A DNA stretch of 26,108 nt, taken from a virus. Both the position numbers and the translations under genes were made by a program. How positions within the stretch are numbered: the stretch's first letter is position 1; the number at the start of each line of letters is the position of its first letter. Positions 1 to 6,817 of this stretch are shown one piece after another. The notes beneath the pieces are model-generated. The model saw nothing but the letters and a program-made list of their open reading frames with translations, did not search any database and was not told where the DNA came from. The DNA lies in IMG/VR virus record IMGVR_UViG_3300032605_000121, positions 1-26,108 of that record; one strand, given 5' to 3'.

Positions 1-1
1 G

Positions 2-295
2 CCGGAATACACACCACCATCAACTTGCCCAGCGCCAACTGCTCTCGGCACAGTCACCTACACGGTAGACACAGTTGCTCCGTTCGCAATCTACGCGTGG
101 AACCCATCCGCGCCGAACGCCAATGGCGACCCATTCTGGTTCCAGCCTCACGACCTTGAAGGCAATCCTTGGACTGACCACGCTACCGCTCTAGCATTCG
201 CTCAATCATGGATTAATGAACACTTCCCAGCACAAAACAACATCACGGTTACTGGTAACGCTGTTGGAAGCGTTACGCCACCTGCCTCTGAATAA
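2..295 (+). CDS. Virion/tail-associated protein, C-terminal part (5' truncated)
   Basis: An open frame enters from the left edge and ends at TAA 293-295, giving 97 residues with no start in the window. The sequence is rich in Pro, Asn and aromatic residues and has no family signature I recognise. Its last residues (NNITVTGNAVGSVTPP) match the unit that is repeated 18 times in the next gene, so the two proteins probably share a beta-rich module. The next gene starts 16 bases later behind an AAGGAGAA ribosome-binding site, so both are likely in one late transcript. A tail or baseplate role is inferred only from position and composition. Confidence 0.6.
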   Translation, partial: PEYTPPSTCPAPTALGTVTYTVDTVAPFAIYAWNPSAPNANGDPFWFQPHDLEGNPWTDHATALAFAQSWINEHFPAQNNITVTGNAVGSVTPPASE

Positions 296-311
296 GTAAA
301 GGAGAACCGAG

Positions 312-1709
312 ATGCTCGGTGCGAACTATTTAGGTGCGCCGTATCTCGGTCAGGCTTACGACGAACCGCCACTAAAGGGAATCGGTACAGGAACCATAAC
401 GGTAACTGGTACCGCTACTGGTAACGCTTACTTACCAGGTTATGCGTCCGGCTCCGCTTCCGTAACTGGTACCGCTACTGGTAAGGCGTATGAACCGGCT
501 ACAGCGTCCGGTGTAATCACCGTCACTGGTGTCGCCACAGGAACAGCGTACGAACCCGCAACCGCGAGCGGAACAGCGGATACCGAAGGTTACGCTATTG
601 GTACTGCCTTCCTACCCGGAGTGGCGAGTGGCTCCGCGACTGTTCAAGGAACCGCTACTGCGACGACGTTCCTTCCAGCGCGTGCTTCCGGCTCCGGCGA
701 CGTTGAAGGTAGAGCGACTGGTTCAGCGTTCCTCCCTGCTTCCGGTTCAGGAACTGCCGACGTTGAAGGTTCCGCTTCCGGTTCCGCGTTCCTTCCTTCA
801 ACTGGCTCCGGCACTATTACCGTTACTGGTTCCGCGATTGGTTCGGCTGCCCTCTACGCAACCGCTAACGGAACTGTCACCGTAACTGGAGTTGCGACTG
901 GTTCAGCGTTCCTTCCGGGTTCCGGTTCCGGCTCAATGTCGGTATACGGTTCGGCGACTGGAATCGCGTACGAACCTGGAACGGCACAAGGTTCAGCGAA
1001 CGTAATCGGTACTGCGGTCGGTGTCATCTCTCACAGCGCGACTGGTTCAGGTTCAGCAACTGTTACCGGCCACGCGACCGGACTCGTAATCGTTCCTGGA
1101 ACTGGCTCCGGTTCAGCGACGGTTACTGGTCGCTCCACCGGACAAGCGTTCCTCCCAGGAGTGGCGAGTGGGCAGGTATCAGTTTCGGGTAGCGCGACTG
1201 CGAGCATCACAATCCCAGTAGCCGGATACGGCACCGTGACCATCGTCGGAAGTGCCTCCGGGAACGCGTATCTCCCTGCCCAAGCGAGCGGAACCGTCAC
1301 AACGACAGGTCACGCCACCGGAAACGCGTATGAACCGGCTTTCGGAGCAGGACTTGGCACAATCACCGGAAACGCAACCGCTACAATCATCATTCCGGGC
1401 TACGGAATCGCAACCGTGAACGTTACCGGCCAATCCCAGGGTGAGGCCTTCCTACCGGCTTCTGGAGGCCTTACAGCCGAAGTAGTCGGATTGGCCGTTG
1501 GAAAGTACATATCTCCGACTCATCCTGGCACCGTAACCGGAAATTTCGCTACGGCGAGGGTTCGGGGCGTTTGGAGGGTAGGTTCCGTTGAGGCTGACAC
1601 GCGTCTTGTCTCTAGCGTTCGTGGCGCTTGGAAAGTAGCATCTGTTGAGGGGGATTACGTAACTGCGAAGGTTCGCGGAAGTGTCGAAATATTGGTAGAG
1701 GAAGAGTAA
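312..1709 (+). CDS. Repeat-built structural protein, 18 x 20-residue beta repeats
   Basis: 465 residues. After a short N-terminal segment (LGANYLGAPYLGQ), residues about 27-386 form 18 consecutive units of exactly 20 residues with the pattern G-[ST]-hydrophobic-x-V-x-G-x-A-[TS]-G-x-A-[FY]-[LE]-P-x-x-[AG]-S. A degenerate unit follows, then two shorter repeats around VRGxW+V.SVE. Alternating small, Thr/Val and Gly residues indicate short beta strands joined by turns, as in a beta-solenoid or stacked fibre. It lies between a virion-like gene and another small beta-rich protein, so a tail fibre, tail-surface or capsid-decoration role is likely but unproven. AAGGAGAA lies just upstream of the ATG. 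Overlapping ORFs in other frames arise from the repeated DNA. Confidence 0.85.
   Translation: MLGANYLGAPYLGQAYDEPPLKGIGTGTITVTGTATGNAYLPGYASGSASVTGTATGKAYEPATASGVITVTGVATGTAYEPATASGTADTEGYAIGTAFLPGVASGSATVQGTATATTFLPARASGSGDVEGRATGSAFLPASGSGTADVEGSASGSAFLPSTGSGTITVTGSAIGSAALYATANGTVTVTGVATGSAFLPGSGSGSMSVYGSATGIAYEPGTAQGSANVIGTAVGVISHSATGSGSATVTGHATGLVIVPGTGSGSATVTGRSTGQAFLPGVASGQVSVSGSATASITIPVAGYGTVTIVGSASGNAYLPAQASGTVTTTGHATGNAYEPAFGAGLGTITGNATATIIIPGYGIATVNVTGQSQGEAFLPASGGLTAEVVGLAVGKYISPTHPGTVTGNFATARVRGVWRVGSVEADTRLVSSVRGAWKVASVEGDYVTAKVRGSVEILVEEE
390..1469 (+). repeat. 18 tandem 60-bp coding repeats
   Basis: The DNA for the 20-residue units repeats with a 60-bp period and no visible indels. 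Units are diverged at DNA level but keep stretches such as GGTTCAGCGTTCCT and ACTGGTTCCG. Exact period with point divergence suggests old unequal-crossover expansion followed by selection on the protein fold. Such an array could change copy number between relatives. Confidence 0.9.
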
Positions 1710-1711
1710 CC

Positions 1712-2053
1712 ATGTCTTACACAATCATTGAAGGAAGCACAATCCGCTTCTACACCAGTTCACCGTTCACCAGTATCAACGGAACTGTAGTCAATCCGGA
1801 CAACGTTACGTTCTCGTTTGAAATCCAAGGACAGACTCCGGTGGAATATACGTGGGTCAACCCAACTGGCGACGTTACCGGAACAATCATCAACACGGCG
1901 ACTGGTTACTTCCAGTGCGACATCTCAACCGACGGACTTCCTGGGGTATGGAACTGGCAGTGGGCTTGCTTCCCTTCGTCCGGCATTGACACAACAAACA
2001 CGGCAGTAGTAACGGAAGGCGACGTAACCGTTTCGCCTACATCTGTTAGTTAG
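1712..2053 (+). CDS. Small beta-rich virion-associated protein
   Basis: 113 residues, starting 2 bases after the stop of the repeat protein, so the two are almost certainly translated from one message. The GAGGAAGAG at the end of the preceding gene can serve as its ribosome-binding site. The sequence alternates hydrophobic and Thr/Ser residues and carries WVNPTGDVTGTI...GYFQCDI...PGVWNWQWAC, which resembles Ig-like or BppU-like modules of small phage tail proteins. No catalytic residues or membrane segment are visible. It is the last gene of the left-hand structural block. The tail assignment is inference from fold-like pattern and position. Confidence 0.7.
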   Translation: MSYTIIEGSTIRFYTSSPFTSINGTVVNPDNVTFSFEIQGQTPVEYTWVNPTGDVTGTIINTATGYFQCDISTDGLPGVWNWQWACFPSSGIDTTNTAVVTEGDVTVSPTSVS

Positions 2054-2082
2054 TTGTTTATAAAGTCTCCTAGAACTACAAT
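2054..2082 (+). promoter_or_regulatory. Candidate sigma70-type promoter
   Basis: TTGTTT (2054-2059) and TACAAT (2077-2082) are separated by exactly 17 bp and lie just after the stop at 2053. The next gene begins at 2110 behind GGAGGAAGAAAGGGAG. The element differs from the three repeated early promoters and lacks their inverted repeat, so it may serve the phosphoesterase/lysis block separately. Confidence 0.45.
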
Positions 2083-2109
2083 CTTTCATGGAGGAAGAAA
2101 GGGAGATGT

Positions 2110-2343
2110 ATGTCGGATATTGACCTAACTGAGTTCTATGACATTGAACCGGCGTTGTGCAAAATTGCCAAGACGTTAAACACAATCAGTACGGAAGACA
2201 AAGAGAAGTTTGAAGCAGCCATGTTGGAGCCAACGATTACGGTGGTGGCACTTACGAAATGGCTATCCGTGAAGAAGTCAGACAAGGTAGCGGAGTCCAC
2301 TGTACGCAAGCACCGTCGCCAAGAGTGTTCTTGTTATGGTTGA
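2110..2343 (+). CDS. Small HTH-like DNA-binding protein paired with phosphoesterase
   Basis: 77 residues. The C-terminal half (EPTITVVALTKWL...KVAESTVRKHRRQECSC) resembles small phage helix-turn-helix proteins that end in an HRR-x-x-C-x-C motif and often precede a metallophosphoesterase. The purine-rich GGAGGAAGAAAGGGAG precedes the ATG. Its last 8 bases overlap the start of the phosphoesterase gene, so translation is probably coupled and the two may act together. Whether it binds DNA as a regulator or helps target the phosphoesterase cannot be told from sequence. Confidence 0.75.
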   Translation: MSDIDLTEFYDIEPALCKIAKTLNTISTEDKEKFEAAMLEPTITVVALTKWLSVKKSDKVAESTVRKHRRQECSCYG

Positions 2344-3538
2344 TTTGTCTGAGTTCAAAAGGGAACAGAGGCATAAGCAGGTTCACCCTACTGGTTGGGA
2401 ACCTTCACTTCAGTGGGACGGAAGTAAAGGAACTATTACCGCTTGTCTGAGCGACGAACCGGACGACGCAGTATGGAGTGAACTAATCGCTGATTGGGGC
2501 CTCGACCCTACACGTACGCAGGTCGTTGACGGAACCTTACAGATTCGGGCCTGGGATGCTAACAAGAACGGTGAAATCGTTCGGATGAAGTATTACCGAG
2601 CGACCATCGCTCCGCGTACTTCCACCGTAGACCGTGCCGATATTGAGTCGCTTTGCAAAGAAGTGATGAAGCGGAAGCCTCCCCGAAACTTACCGAAGTA
2701 CGAGAAGGAATCAGCGTTCCTGGTTATCCTGAGCGACTGGCAGTTGGGTAAGTCAGAAGGTGGCGGAACGGAAGCAACAGCACAACGTATTCTTGACGCA
2801 TGTGACGCATCTTTGCAACGCTACCGCGAACTCATCAAGATGGGCCGACGTATTTCTCACGTCTATTTAATCGGACTTGGTGACCTCGTAGAATCCTGCG
2901 ACGGACACTACTCAATGCAGACGTACCAAGCAGACTTGTCTGACCGCGAGCAAGACCGTCTGGCCCGACGCTTAATCATGTACGTCATTGACGCGTTCGT
3001 TGATACTGGATGTCATATCACGGCGATGGGCGTTCCAGGTAATCACGGCGAGAACCGTAGGAACGGAAAGGCTTTCACGGATTGGCTTGACAACCGCGAC
3101 TACTCCGCGTTTGAAACGGTAGCGGAAATCCTTCAAGCAGCGCCGGAGCGTTACGCGAACGTCAGTATCCCGGTAAACGCCATCAACGCCGACGACCTCA
3201 CCATGACCCTCGACCTCTGCGGAGTGCCGGTCGCGTTCGCACACGGACACCAGTTCCGCTCAGGAACGAACAGCCAAGCGAAGATTGAATCCTGGTGGAA
3301 GGGTCAAGCACTTGGACGTACTAAAGTCAGCGACGCGGAGATTCTGTTCTGCGGCCACCTTCACCACTTCGTAATCTCCGAAGGAACAGGGCGCACGGTC
3401 ATTCAAGTTCCGGCGATGGACGGTGGAAGTAAGTGGTTCACTTCAACGTCCGGCTCAAGTTCACCTGCCGGAATGGTCACGGTACTCGTAGGCGAAGGTG
3501 TCGGTGTTCGTGGCTGGTCTGACCTACTGATAGTGTAA
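2336..3538 (+). CDS. Calcineurin-like metallophosphoesterase
   Basis: 400 residues. The core begins near residue 128 and shows the metal-binding motifs in order: LSDWQLG (D134, with Gln136 where the family usually has His), GLGDLVE (G182-D183), GVPGNHGE (G235-N236-H237), AHGHQF (H303, H305) and CGHLHH (G340-H343). This is the two-metal phosphoesterase fold shared by Mre11/SbcD-like nucleases and phosphatases. The first ~125 residues are phage-specific and unassigned. It starts inside the preceding HTH gene (8-base overlap). Likely roles are nuclease or end-processing, or nucleotide phosphatase; the sequence does not decide. Confidence 0.9.
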   Translation: MVDLSEFKREQRHKQVHPTGWEPSLQWDGSKGTITACLSDEPDDAVWSELIADWGLDPTRTQVVDGTLQIRAWDANKNGEIVRMKYYRATIAPRTSTVDRADIESLCKEVMKRKPPRNLPKYEKESAFLVILSDWQLGKSEGGGTEATAQRILDACDASLQRYRELIKMGRRISHVYLIGLGDLVESCDGHYSMQTYQADLSDREQDRLARRLIMYVIDAFVDTGCHITAMGVPGNHGENRRNGKAFTDWLDNRDYSAFETVAEILQAAPERYANVSIPVNAINADDLTMTLDLCGVPVAFAHGHQFRSGTNSQAKIESWWKGQALGRTKVSDAEILFCGHLHHFVISEGTGRTVIQVPAMDGGSKWFTSTSGSSSPAGMVTVLVGEGVGVRGWSDLLIV

Positions 3539-3541
3539 GAC

Positions 3542-3558
3542 CGTTGGACAATCCAACG
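3542..3558 (+). other. Perfect 7-bp hairpin after phosphoesterase gene
   Basis: CGTTGGA-CAA-TCCAACG lies 3 bases after the stop codon of the phosphoesterase gene. The stem is perfect with a 3-nt loop. No U-run follows, so it is a poor intrinsic terminator; it may be an mRNA 3'-end or processing structure, or a protein site. Confidence 0.5.
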
Positions 3559-3596
3559 AAACATCAACACACTACGTGCGTTGGTACTCAATACTT

Positions 3597-3677
3597 ATGA
3601 AGTGGGAATTACGCACCGTCGGGAGATGGGGCTTGGTTCTCGCGACTGCGGTACTATGGTTCTATGAACTTGACTAA
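3597..3677 (+). CDS. 26-residue single-span membrane peptide (tentative)
   Basis: ATG 3597 opens a 26-codon frame with a charged start (MKWELRTVGR) and a hydrophobic stretch (WGLVLATAVLWFY). Its 3' end overlaps the start of the holin-like gene by 14 bases in another frame. Position and one membrane span would suit a small lysis regulator or antiholin-like peptide, or merely an upstream ORF that couples translation into the holin gene. No clear ribosome-binding site precedes it, so it may not be expressed. Confidence 0.3.
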   Translation: MKWELRTVGRWGLVLATAVLWFYELD

Positions 3678-3951
3678 CCAAGACCGCAACATCATTCGTA
3701 CTCTCGCACCAGCCGTTGTTGGTGCTGTCGTGACTTACGTGGCAAAGGTGTACGCGAGCCTTGACGCAACGGAACAGGCAATCGTGTTCCCTGTCGCTAC
3801 GACTTCTTACTACACCGTAATCCGTTTCCTCGAAGAGAAGTTCCCGAAGGCTTCGTGGTTGCTCGGATGCTTACCAGTAAAGGCTGCTGATGAGACCCTT
3901 GCAACGCCAGAGGTATCTGTTCCCACTGCTTCCGAAGAGCCAGCGAAATAA
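3664..3951 (+). CDS. Holin-like membrane protein
   Basis: 95 residues. An N-terminal hydrophobic segment (APAVVGAVVTYVAKVYASL, about 14-33) is followed by a second, weaker one (IVFPVATTSYYTVIRF), then the segment RFLEEKFPKASWLLG typical of small actinophage membrane proteins annotated as holins. The hydrophilic tail is rich in Pro, Glu and Ser. It sits directly before a cell-wall-type hydrolase, the usual holin-endolysin order. No good ribosome-binding site is visible, and coupling to the short overlapping upstream ORF is possible. Pore function is inferred. Confidence 0.7.
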   Translation: MNLTNQDRNIIRTLAPAVVGAVVTYVAKVYASLDATEQAIVFPVATTSYYTVIRFLEEKFPKASWLLGCLPVKAADETLATPEVSVPTASEEPAK

Positions 3952-3960
3952 GTTACGTTC

Positions 3961-4458
3961 GTGGAGGCGCAGGTTGGTGACCTGGTTTTCGCGCACACGG
4001 ACGGAGTAATCGGTAAGGCTATTCGTTTTGGTGAACGACTTCGTTGGAGGAAAGGTTCCTACTGGAACCACGTCGCGATAGTAAGCAGGATAGAAGACGG
4101 AATCGCTTACGTCATACAAGCGGAACCTTCCGGCGTAACTGATGACAAGTCATTAAGTAGCCTCGGAGAATACTTCCTCGTCGAATGTCCGGTCACCAAG
4201 ACCGCTCAAGTAATTGACTTCGCGCGCGCGCAGGTAGGTTCGCATTACGGATTCTGGTCAATCCTTTCCTGCGTCTTCGACATCGTTACATGGGATTGGG
4301 TTCCTTCCATCCGTCGCGACGATACGTGGATATGCAGTGCGCTCGTCGCTGAAGCGTTACGTTACGGAGGCTGGCTCCACGACTGGGGTGACATCTACAC
4401 CGTTACTCCGGCTCAACTCTTCCAAGCATTGGTCATGGACTTCGGCCCGATGTGCTAA
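3961..4458 (+). CDS. YiiX/NlpC-P60-like papain-fold hydrolase, candidate endolysin
   Basis: 165 residues from a GTG start. The order of residues is that of the circularly permuted NlpC/P60 (YiiX/YebB) group: GDLVFAHTDG at the N-terminus, His37 in WNHVAIV, an acidic residue in VIQAEPSG (E55), and the probable nucleophile Cys125 in DTWICSALVAEALRYGG near the C-terminus. Members cleave amide or ester bonds, often in peptidoglycan or lipids. It lies between the holin-like gene and a terminator, so it is the best endolysin candidate here, though it has no wall-binding domain and no signal peptide. Absence of a clear Shine-Dalgarno makes the GTG start less certain. Confidence 0.75.
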   Translation: MEAQVGDLVFAHTDGVIGKAIRFGERLRWRKGSYWNHVAIVSRIEDGIAYVIQAEPSGVTDDKSLSSLGEYFLVECPVTKTAQVIDFARAQVGSHYGFWSILSCVFDIVTWDWVPSIRRDDTWICSALVAEALRYGGWLHDWGDIYTVTPAQLFQALVMDFGPMC

Positions 4459-4497
4459 TCTGTTTTCAGTTGCGACCCCATCTTCGCAACCTCCACG

Positions 4498-4536
4498 GAA
4501 AGCCTCCTTACGTTTGAAACGCGTAGGGAGGCTTTC
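4498..4536 (+). terminator. Strong intrinsic terminator after lysis block
   Basis: A 15-bp stem (4498-4512 with 4522-4536, one T-G wobble) surrounds a 9-nt loop; the outer part is GAAAGCCTCC/GGAGGCTTTC. T-rich DNA (CTGCTTTGTATTTC) follows. It separates the hydrolase gene from the first early promoter at 4600 and so insulates late-type from early transcription. Confidence 0.85.
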
Positions 4537-4599
4537 TGCTTTGTATTTCACCTGATAGAGAACGTTAAAAAAAGTTTCCAAAATATTCGTAAAAATGAC

Positions 4600-4628
4600 T
4601 TGACCGGCGAGCGGTCACGGTGTAGACT
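4600..4628 (+). promoter_or_regulatory. Early promoter P1 with operator-like inverted repeat
   Basis: TTGACC (4600-4605), a 17-bp spacer, then TAGACT (4623-4628). TGACCG (4601-4606) and CGGTCA (4612-4617) form a perfect inverted repeat with a GCGAG centre, overlapping the -35 box. A-rich tracts with AAAATATTCGTAAAAATGA lie directly upstream, like an UP element. The same module occurs at 9361 and 14520. A repressor or activator bound to the repeat would control the promoter. Confidence 0.85.
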
Positions 4629-4633
4629 GTTCT

Positions 4634-4662
4634 TGTTCCGGTGAAGTGCAGTAATCGGTTCA
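4634..4662 (+). ncRNA. 5'-leader stem-loop, copy 1
   Basis: Arms TGTTCCG (4634-4640) and CGGTTCA (4656-4662) pair around the 15-nt loop GTGAAGTGCAGTAAT, with two U-U mismatches inside the stem. It begins 5 bases after the -10 box, so it would form the extreme 5' end of the transcript. The AGGAGG ribosome-binding site starts in the last base of the stem. The loop is conserved at 9403 and 14561. Confidence 0.65.
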
Positions 4663-4675
4663 GGAGGAAGTGAAG

Positions 4676-4834
4676 ATGGCTGATGTGAAGATGACTGAAG
4701 AGCAGTACGAAGAAATGCTCTCAACCCTCGAAGGCAGGGCTGAGTTGGCTGGCCGTACGGTGAAGCAGCAAGCGAAATACGAGTTGGCAATGCTGAAGGC
4801 TCGTCGCACCTTGATGCGTGGAGGTCGCAACTAA
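4676..4834 (+). CDS. Small charged protein, first gene of early unit 1
   Basis: 52 residues. AGGAGG followed by an 8-base spacer precedes the ATG, an optimal site. The sequence is mainly helical and charged (EEQYEEMLSTLEGRAELAGR...ELAMLKARRTLMR), with no membrane segment, Cys pair or known motif. The stop overlaps the next start (TAATG). As the first gene after a strong early promoter it may act soon after infection, for example on a host target, but nothing in the sequence proves this. Confidence 0.75.
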   Translation: MADVKMTEEQYEEMLSTLEGRAELAGRTVKQQAKYELAMLKARRTLMRGGRN

Positions 4835-4971
4835 TGGAGCGCGTAACTATCTCAACGGTTGAACTAACCGCTTTCTATGCGGAACTCGACTCGCTCAACG
4901 GTGCCGAGCGCACCAACCGTTCATTCGAAATTGCCGAGCGTATCGCTCAATTAATCAAGGAGGGGAAGTAA
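4834..4971 (+). CDS. Small hypothetical early protein
   Basis: 45 residues, joined to its neighbours by TAATG overlaps at both ends, so it is translated by coupling within early unit 1. The composition is helical and charged (TVELTAFYAELDSLNGAERTNRSFEIAERIAQLIKEG), consistent with a small helical bundle or adaptor. I recognise no family. GGAG lies about 12 bases before the start, inside the end of the preceding gene. Confidence 0.7.
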   Translation: MERVTISTVELTAFYAELDSLNGAERTNRSFEIAERIAQLIKEGK

Positions 4972-5294
4972 TGACTACCGTAACTATTCGCAAAGAATTC
5001 AAGAAGGACGAATTGTTTGAGTTCTCTTGTGACTCTTACTACGTCAGTATGATTCCGGGAGTTGCGAAAGCGACTTGGAATCGCGCAAAAACCGCTTTGA
5101 AAATTACAGAACACTACACCAACCACACTTACATTGTCACCGAACGTCACCTCGCAGAAGCGTTGAGTCAACTCATTTTAGAGAACGCTTGTCACTGCGG
5201 AGAGCCAATAACGCTTAACACAGACAACTGGGATTCTTGTGTTGCAATCATGTTGCTTGAAACGGTATCCAACTGGACAAGAAAGGGGGAATGA
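4971..5294 (+). CDS. Hypothetical early protein
   Basis: 107 residues. AAGGAGGGG precedes the ATG, which overlaps the preceding stop. The N-terminal half looks beta-rich (TTVTIRKEFKKDELFEFSCDSYYVSMIPG), with TYIVTERHLAEALSQLI in the middle and a CHCGEPITL segment near residue 75. The single CxC pair is not enough for a zinc ribbon. No family recognised. It is part of early unit 1, with a downstream neighbour 2 bases away. Confidence 0.7.
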   Translation: MTTVTIRKEFKKDELFEFSCDSYYVSMIPGVAKATWNRAKTALKITEHYTNHTYIVTERHLAEALSQLILENACHCGEPITLNTDNWDSCVAIMLLETVSNWTRKGE

Positions 5295-5296
5295 GA

Positions 5297-5485
5297 ATGA
5301 CCACCAATAACGGAATCAGAGTCGTTGTATTCAACCCGACTCAGCAGGAGACGTTGGCAACGTGCGGTCACGATGACCTGATGGGTTATTTCGCAGGTCA
5401 GCCCTGCGCGAAGTGTGTACGTGTCAATCACTTGAAGGCAGTACGTGGAGCATCCGCGAGTAGCAAAACAAAAAGGGGGAAGTAA
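5297..5485 (+). CDS. Small protein with possible Cys/His metal site
   Basis: 62 residues from ATG 5297. An in-frame ATG at 5291 also exists, but the AAAGGGGGA site ends at 5290 and gives proper spacing only to 5297. The segment TCGHDDLMGYFAGQPCAKC contains Cys-x-His and Cys-x-x-Cys and may bind zinc, followed by a basic tail (SSKTKRGK) that could touch nucleic acid. The stop overlaps the next start. A small zinc-ribbon-type early protein of unknown role. Confidence 0.65.
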   Translation: MTTNNGIRVVVFNPTQQETLATCGHDDLMGYFAGQPCAKCVRVNHLKAVRGASASSKTKRGK

Positions 5486-5940
5486 TGATGGAAGTAGTAG
5501 AGCCAGAAGTAATGGTAAGTGAACTAGATGGAATGTTTATAGCGTCTTCAGTCGAGTTCATCAACGGAAGAGCAATATGCGCAAACATCTACCCAATGGT
5601 GACTACGCCAGGATACAGATTGACATGTGCGGTGGCCCACAACATGGAGTTGGTTGCCGACTGGAGCCATGAGTACGAAACAATCTGGACAGCAATCTCT
5701 GACTACAAAGAATGGTTCGTTGATTACGTCCGGATGTCAGAACGAGAAGACGAGGAGGTGAACAAACTAGAAGAAAGCATTACGTTGTGGCTTACGAGAG
5801 ATGAAGCGGAAGTGTTGTCAAGCGTTCTTCGCAGCGTACCGTTTTACGATTACGCGCATCACGGTGCAGGAGCGGAAGAAATGATTGACTCCGTACTTCA
5901 ATCACTCAACGCAGAAATATCAAAAGAAGGAGAAAGTTGA
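5485..5940 (+). CDS. Hypothetical acidic early protein
   Basis: 151 residues, rich in Glu and Asp. The start may be ATG 5485 (TAATG overlap) or ATG 5488, which is better spaced from AAGGGGGA. The N-terminal part looks beta-rich, the middle has aromatic residues (DWSHEYETIWTAISDYKEWF), and the C-terminal part contains WLTRDEAEVLSSVLRSVPFYDY, a helical pattern. No family recognised. It overlaps the next TTG start by 4 bases. Confidence 0.7.
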   Translation: MMEVVEPEVMVSELDGMFIASSVEFINGRAICANIYPMVTTPGYRLTCAVAHNMELVADWSHEYETIWTAISDYKEWFVDYVRMSEREDEEVNKLEESITLWLTRDEAEVLSSVLRSVPFYDYAHHGAGAEEMIDSVLQSLNAEISKEGES

Positions 5941-6119
5941 ACAGACATCTATACAAACTGAAGGACTACGAGTTGAAGGGAAGACTCAAGGAGTATCTGA
6001 AGCAAGCGCGGAAAGACGGGATGTCTTACCGGACTATCGCTCAGGAATTATCTGGCTACGGAACGCCCGTCGGCAGAACAGCAGTGGAAAACTGGTGTAA
6101 AGAAATGAAACTTAAGTAA
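5937..6119 (+). CDS. Small HTH DNA-binding protein (TTG start)
   Basis: 60 residues. The start is TTG, overlapping the preceding stop (TTGA), behind AAGGAG with short spacing; no ATG lies near. The C-terminal half (KDGMSYRTIAQELSGYGTPVGRTAVENWCKEMKLK) fits a resolvase/transposase-type helix-turn-helix, with a turn at GYGTPVGRT. A basic N-terminal helix precedes it. It is a candidate regulator of the repeated early operators because it is encoded in the first early unit, but the target is unknown. Confidence 0.75.
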   Translation: MNRHLYKLKDYELKGRLKEYLKQARKDGMSYRTIAQELSGYGTPVGRTAVENWCKEMKLK

Positions 6120-6128
6120 GGAGAAGCA

Positions 6129-6662
6129 ATGGGGTTCAACCTACAAGATTACGAGCCGGTGGAAGACCGACTCCGCAGGTTCTGGAGTGATTATCCGGAA
6201 GGTCGCGTGGAGACACGACTCATCCGCGCTACTGATGACCAGTTCATAGTCAAGTCGTTCATCTACAAAAACTACTCGGACGAGAAGCCTTGGGCAACTG
6301 GTTACGCGGAAGAGCGCGTTGACCCGAACCCGAAGCGCGTGAACTTCGCGAGTGCTTTGGAGAACTGCGAGACGAGTTCGTTGGGTAGGTGCCTTGCGAA
6401 CGCTGGGTACTCAACGAAGGGGAAGCGACCCAGCCGTGAAGAGATGGGAAAAGTTCAGCGAGCAACGGCAGTGACCGCGAAGTTGTCACCACAACAGACC
6501 GTCCTGAAGGCTGCGCTCACCGAGCGATTCCCAGAAGACCCGATGGAACGGAAGGCATACATGGAGTCCGTCCTTGAACGTGAAGTTCGCGGATACGACG
6601 ACGTGCTTCCTGAAGAAGTTGGTGTCCTCATCAACTCCCTCGCCACGGAAGCAGCCAACTAA
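6129..6662 (+). CDS. Putative ssDNA-annealing (Erf/Sak-like) DNA-metabolism protein
   Basis: 177 residues behind AAGGAGAAGCA. The central segment (NFASALENCETSSLGRCLANAGY, then KGKRPSREEMGKV) matches the signature (EN-x-ETS-x-x-GRALA-x-x-G) of a phage family often placed with single-strand annealing or recombination functions. The N-terminal part (IRATDDQFIVKSFIYKN) looks like a beta sheet. A Pro/Glu-rich helical C-terminus follows. The setting, just before an RHH protein and SSB and in the same region as a YqaJ exonuclease, suits a recombination pair. The biochemical role is inferred by pattern; a DNA-binding accessory protein is the alternative. Confidence 0.6.
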   Translation: MGFNLQDYEPVEDRLRRFWSDYPEGRVETRLIRATDDQFIVKSFIYKNYSDEKPWATGYAEERVDPNPKRVNFASALENCETSSLGRCLANAGYSTKGKRPSREEMGKVQRATAVTAKLSPQQTVLKAALTERFPEDPMERKAYMESVLEREVRGYDDVLPEEVGVLINSLATEAAN

Positions 6663-6817
6663 TGCAGATGGTTGAAATGGTAGAAGTGTTCCTGCCTCTT
6701 GAGATTAGCCAGGAACTCAAAGAAGTAGCATTGGAAGTTAATCTCAGCCAGCAACAAGTGATTAGGAAGTCCCTACTTCACTATTTCGGATACATCCGGG
6801 GAGAAGTAAATGAGTAG
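6662..6817 (+). CDS. Ribbon-helix-helix protein
   Basis: 51 residues, starting by TAATG overlap with the preceding stop and overlapping the SSB start by 8 bases. The segment VEVFLPLEISQELKEVALEVNLSQQQVIRKSLLHYFGYI has the RHH layout: a beta strand, helix A, a turn with NLSQQQ, then helix B ending in aromatic residues. RHH dimers bind short repeats in DNA, so it is another candidate for the TGACCG/CGGTCA operators. Confidence 0.7.
   Translation: MQMVEMVEVFLPLEISQELKEVALEVNLSQQQVIRKSLLHYFGYIRGEVNE

Noticed and set aside
529-885. Second-frame ORF within the repeat protein (also antisense ORFs at 1031-1433)
   Set aside because: The 60-bp tandem repeats keep alternative frames open; products are low-complexity and have no start signal.
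3542-3558. Hairpin as intrinsic terminator
   Set aside because: No U-run follows the stem, so it is listed only as a structure.
4498-4536. Possible attachment-site core or small RNA
   Set aside because: Stem, loop and T-rich tail fit an intrinsic terminator between two oppositely timed blocks; no integrase is present.
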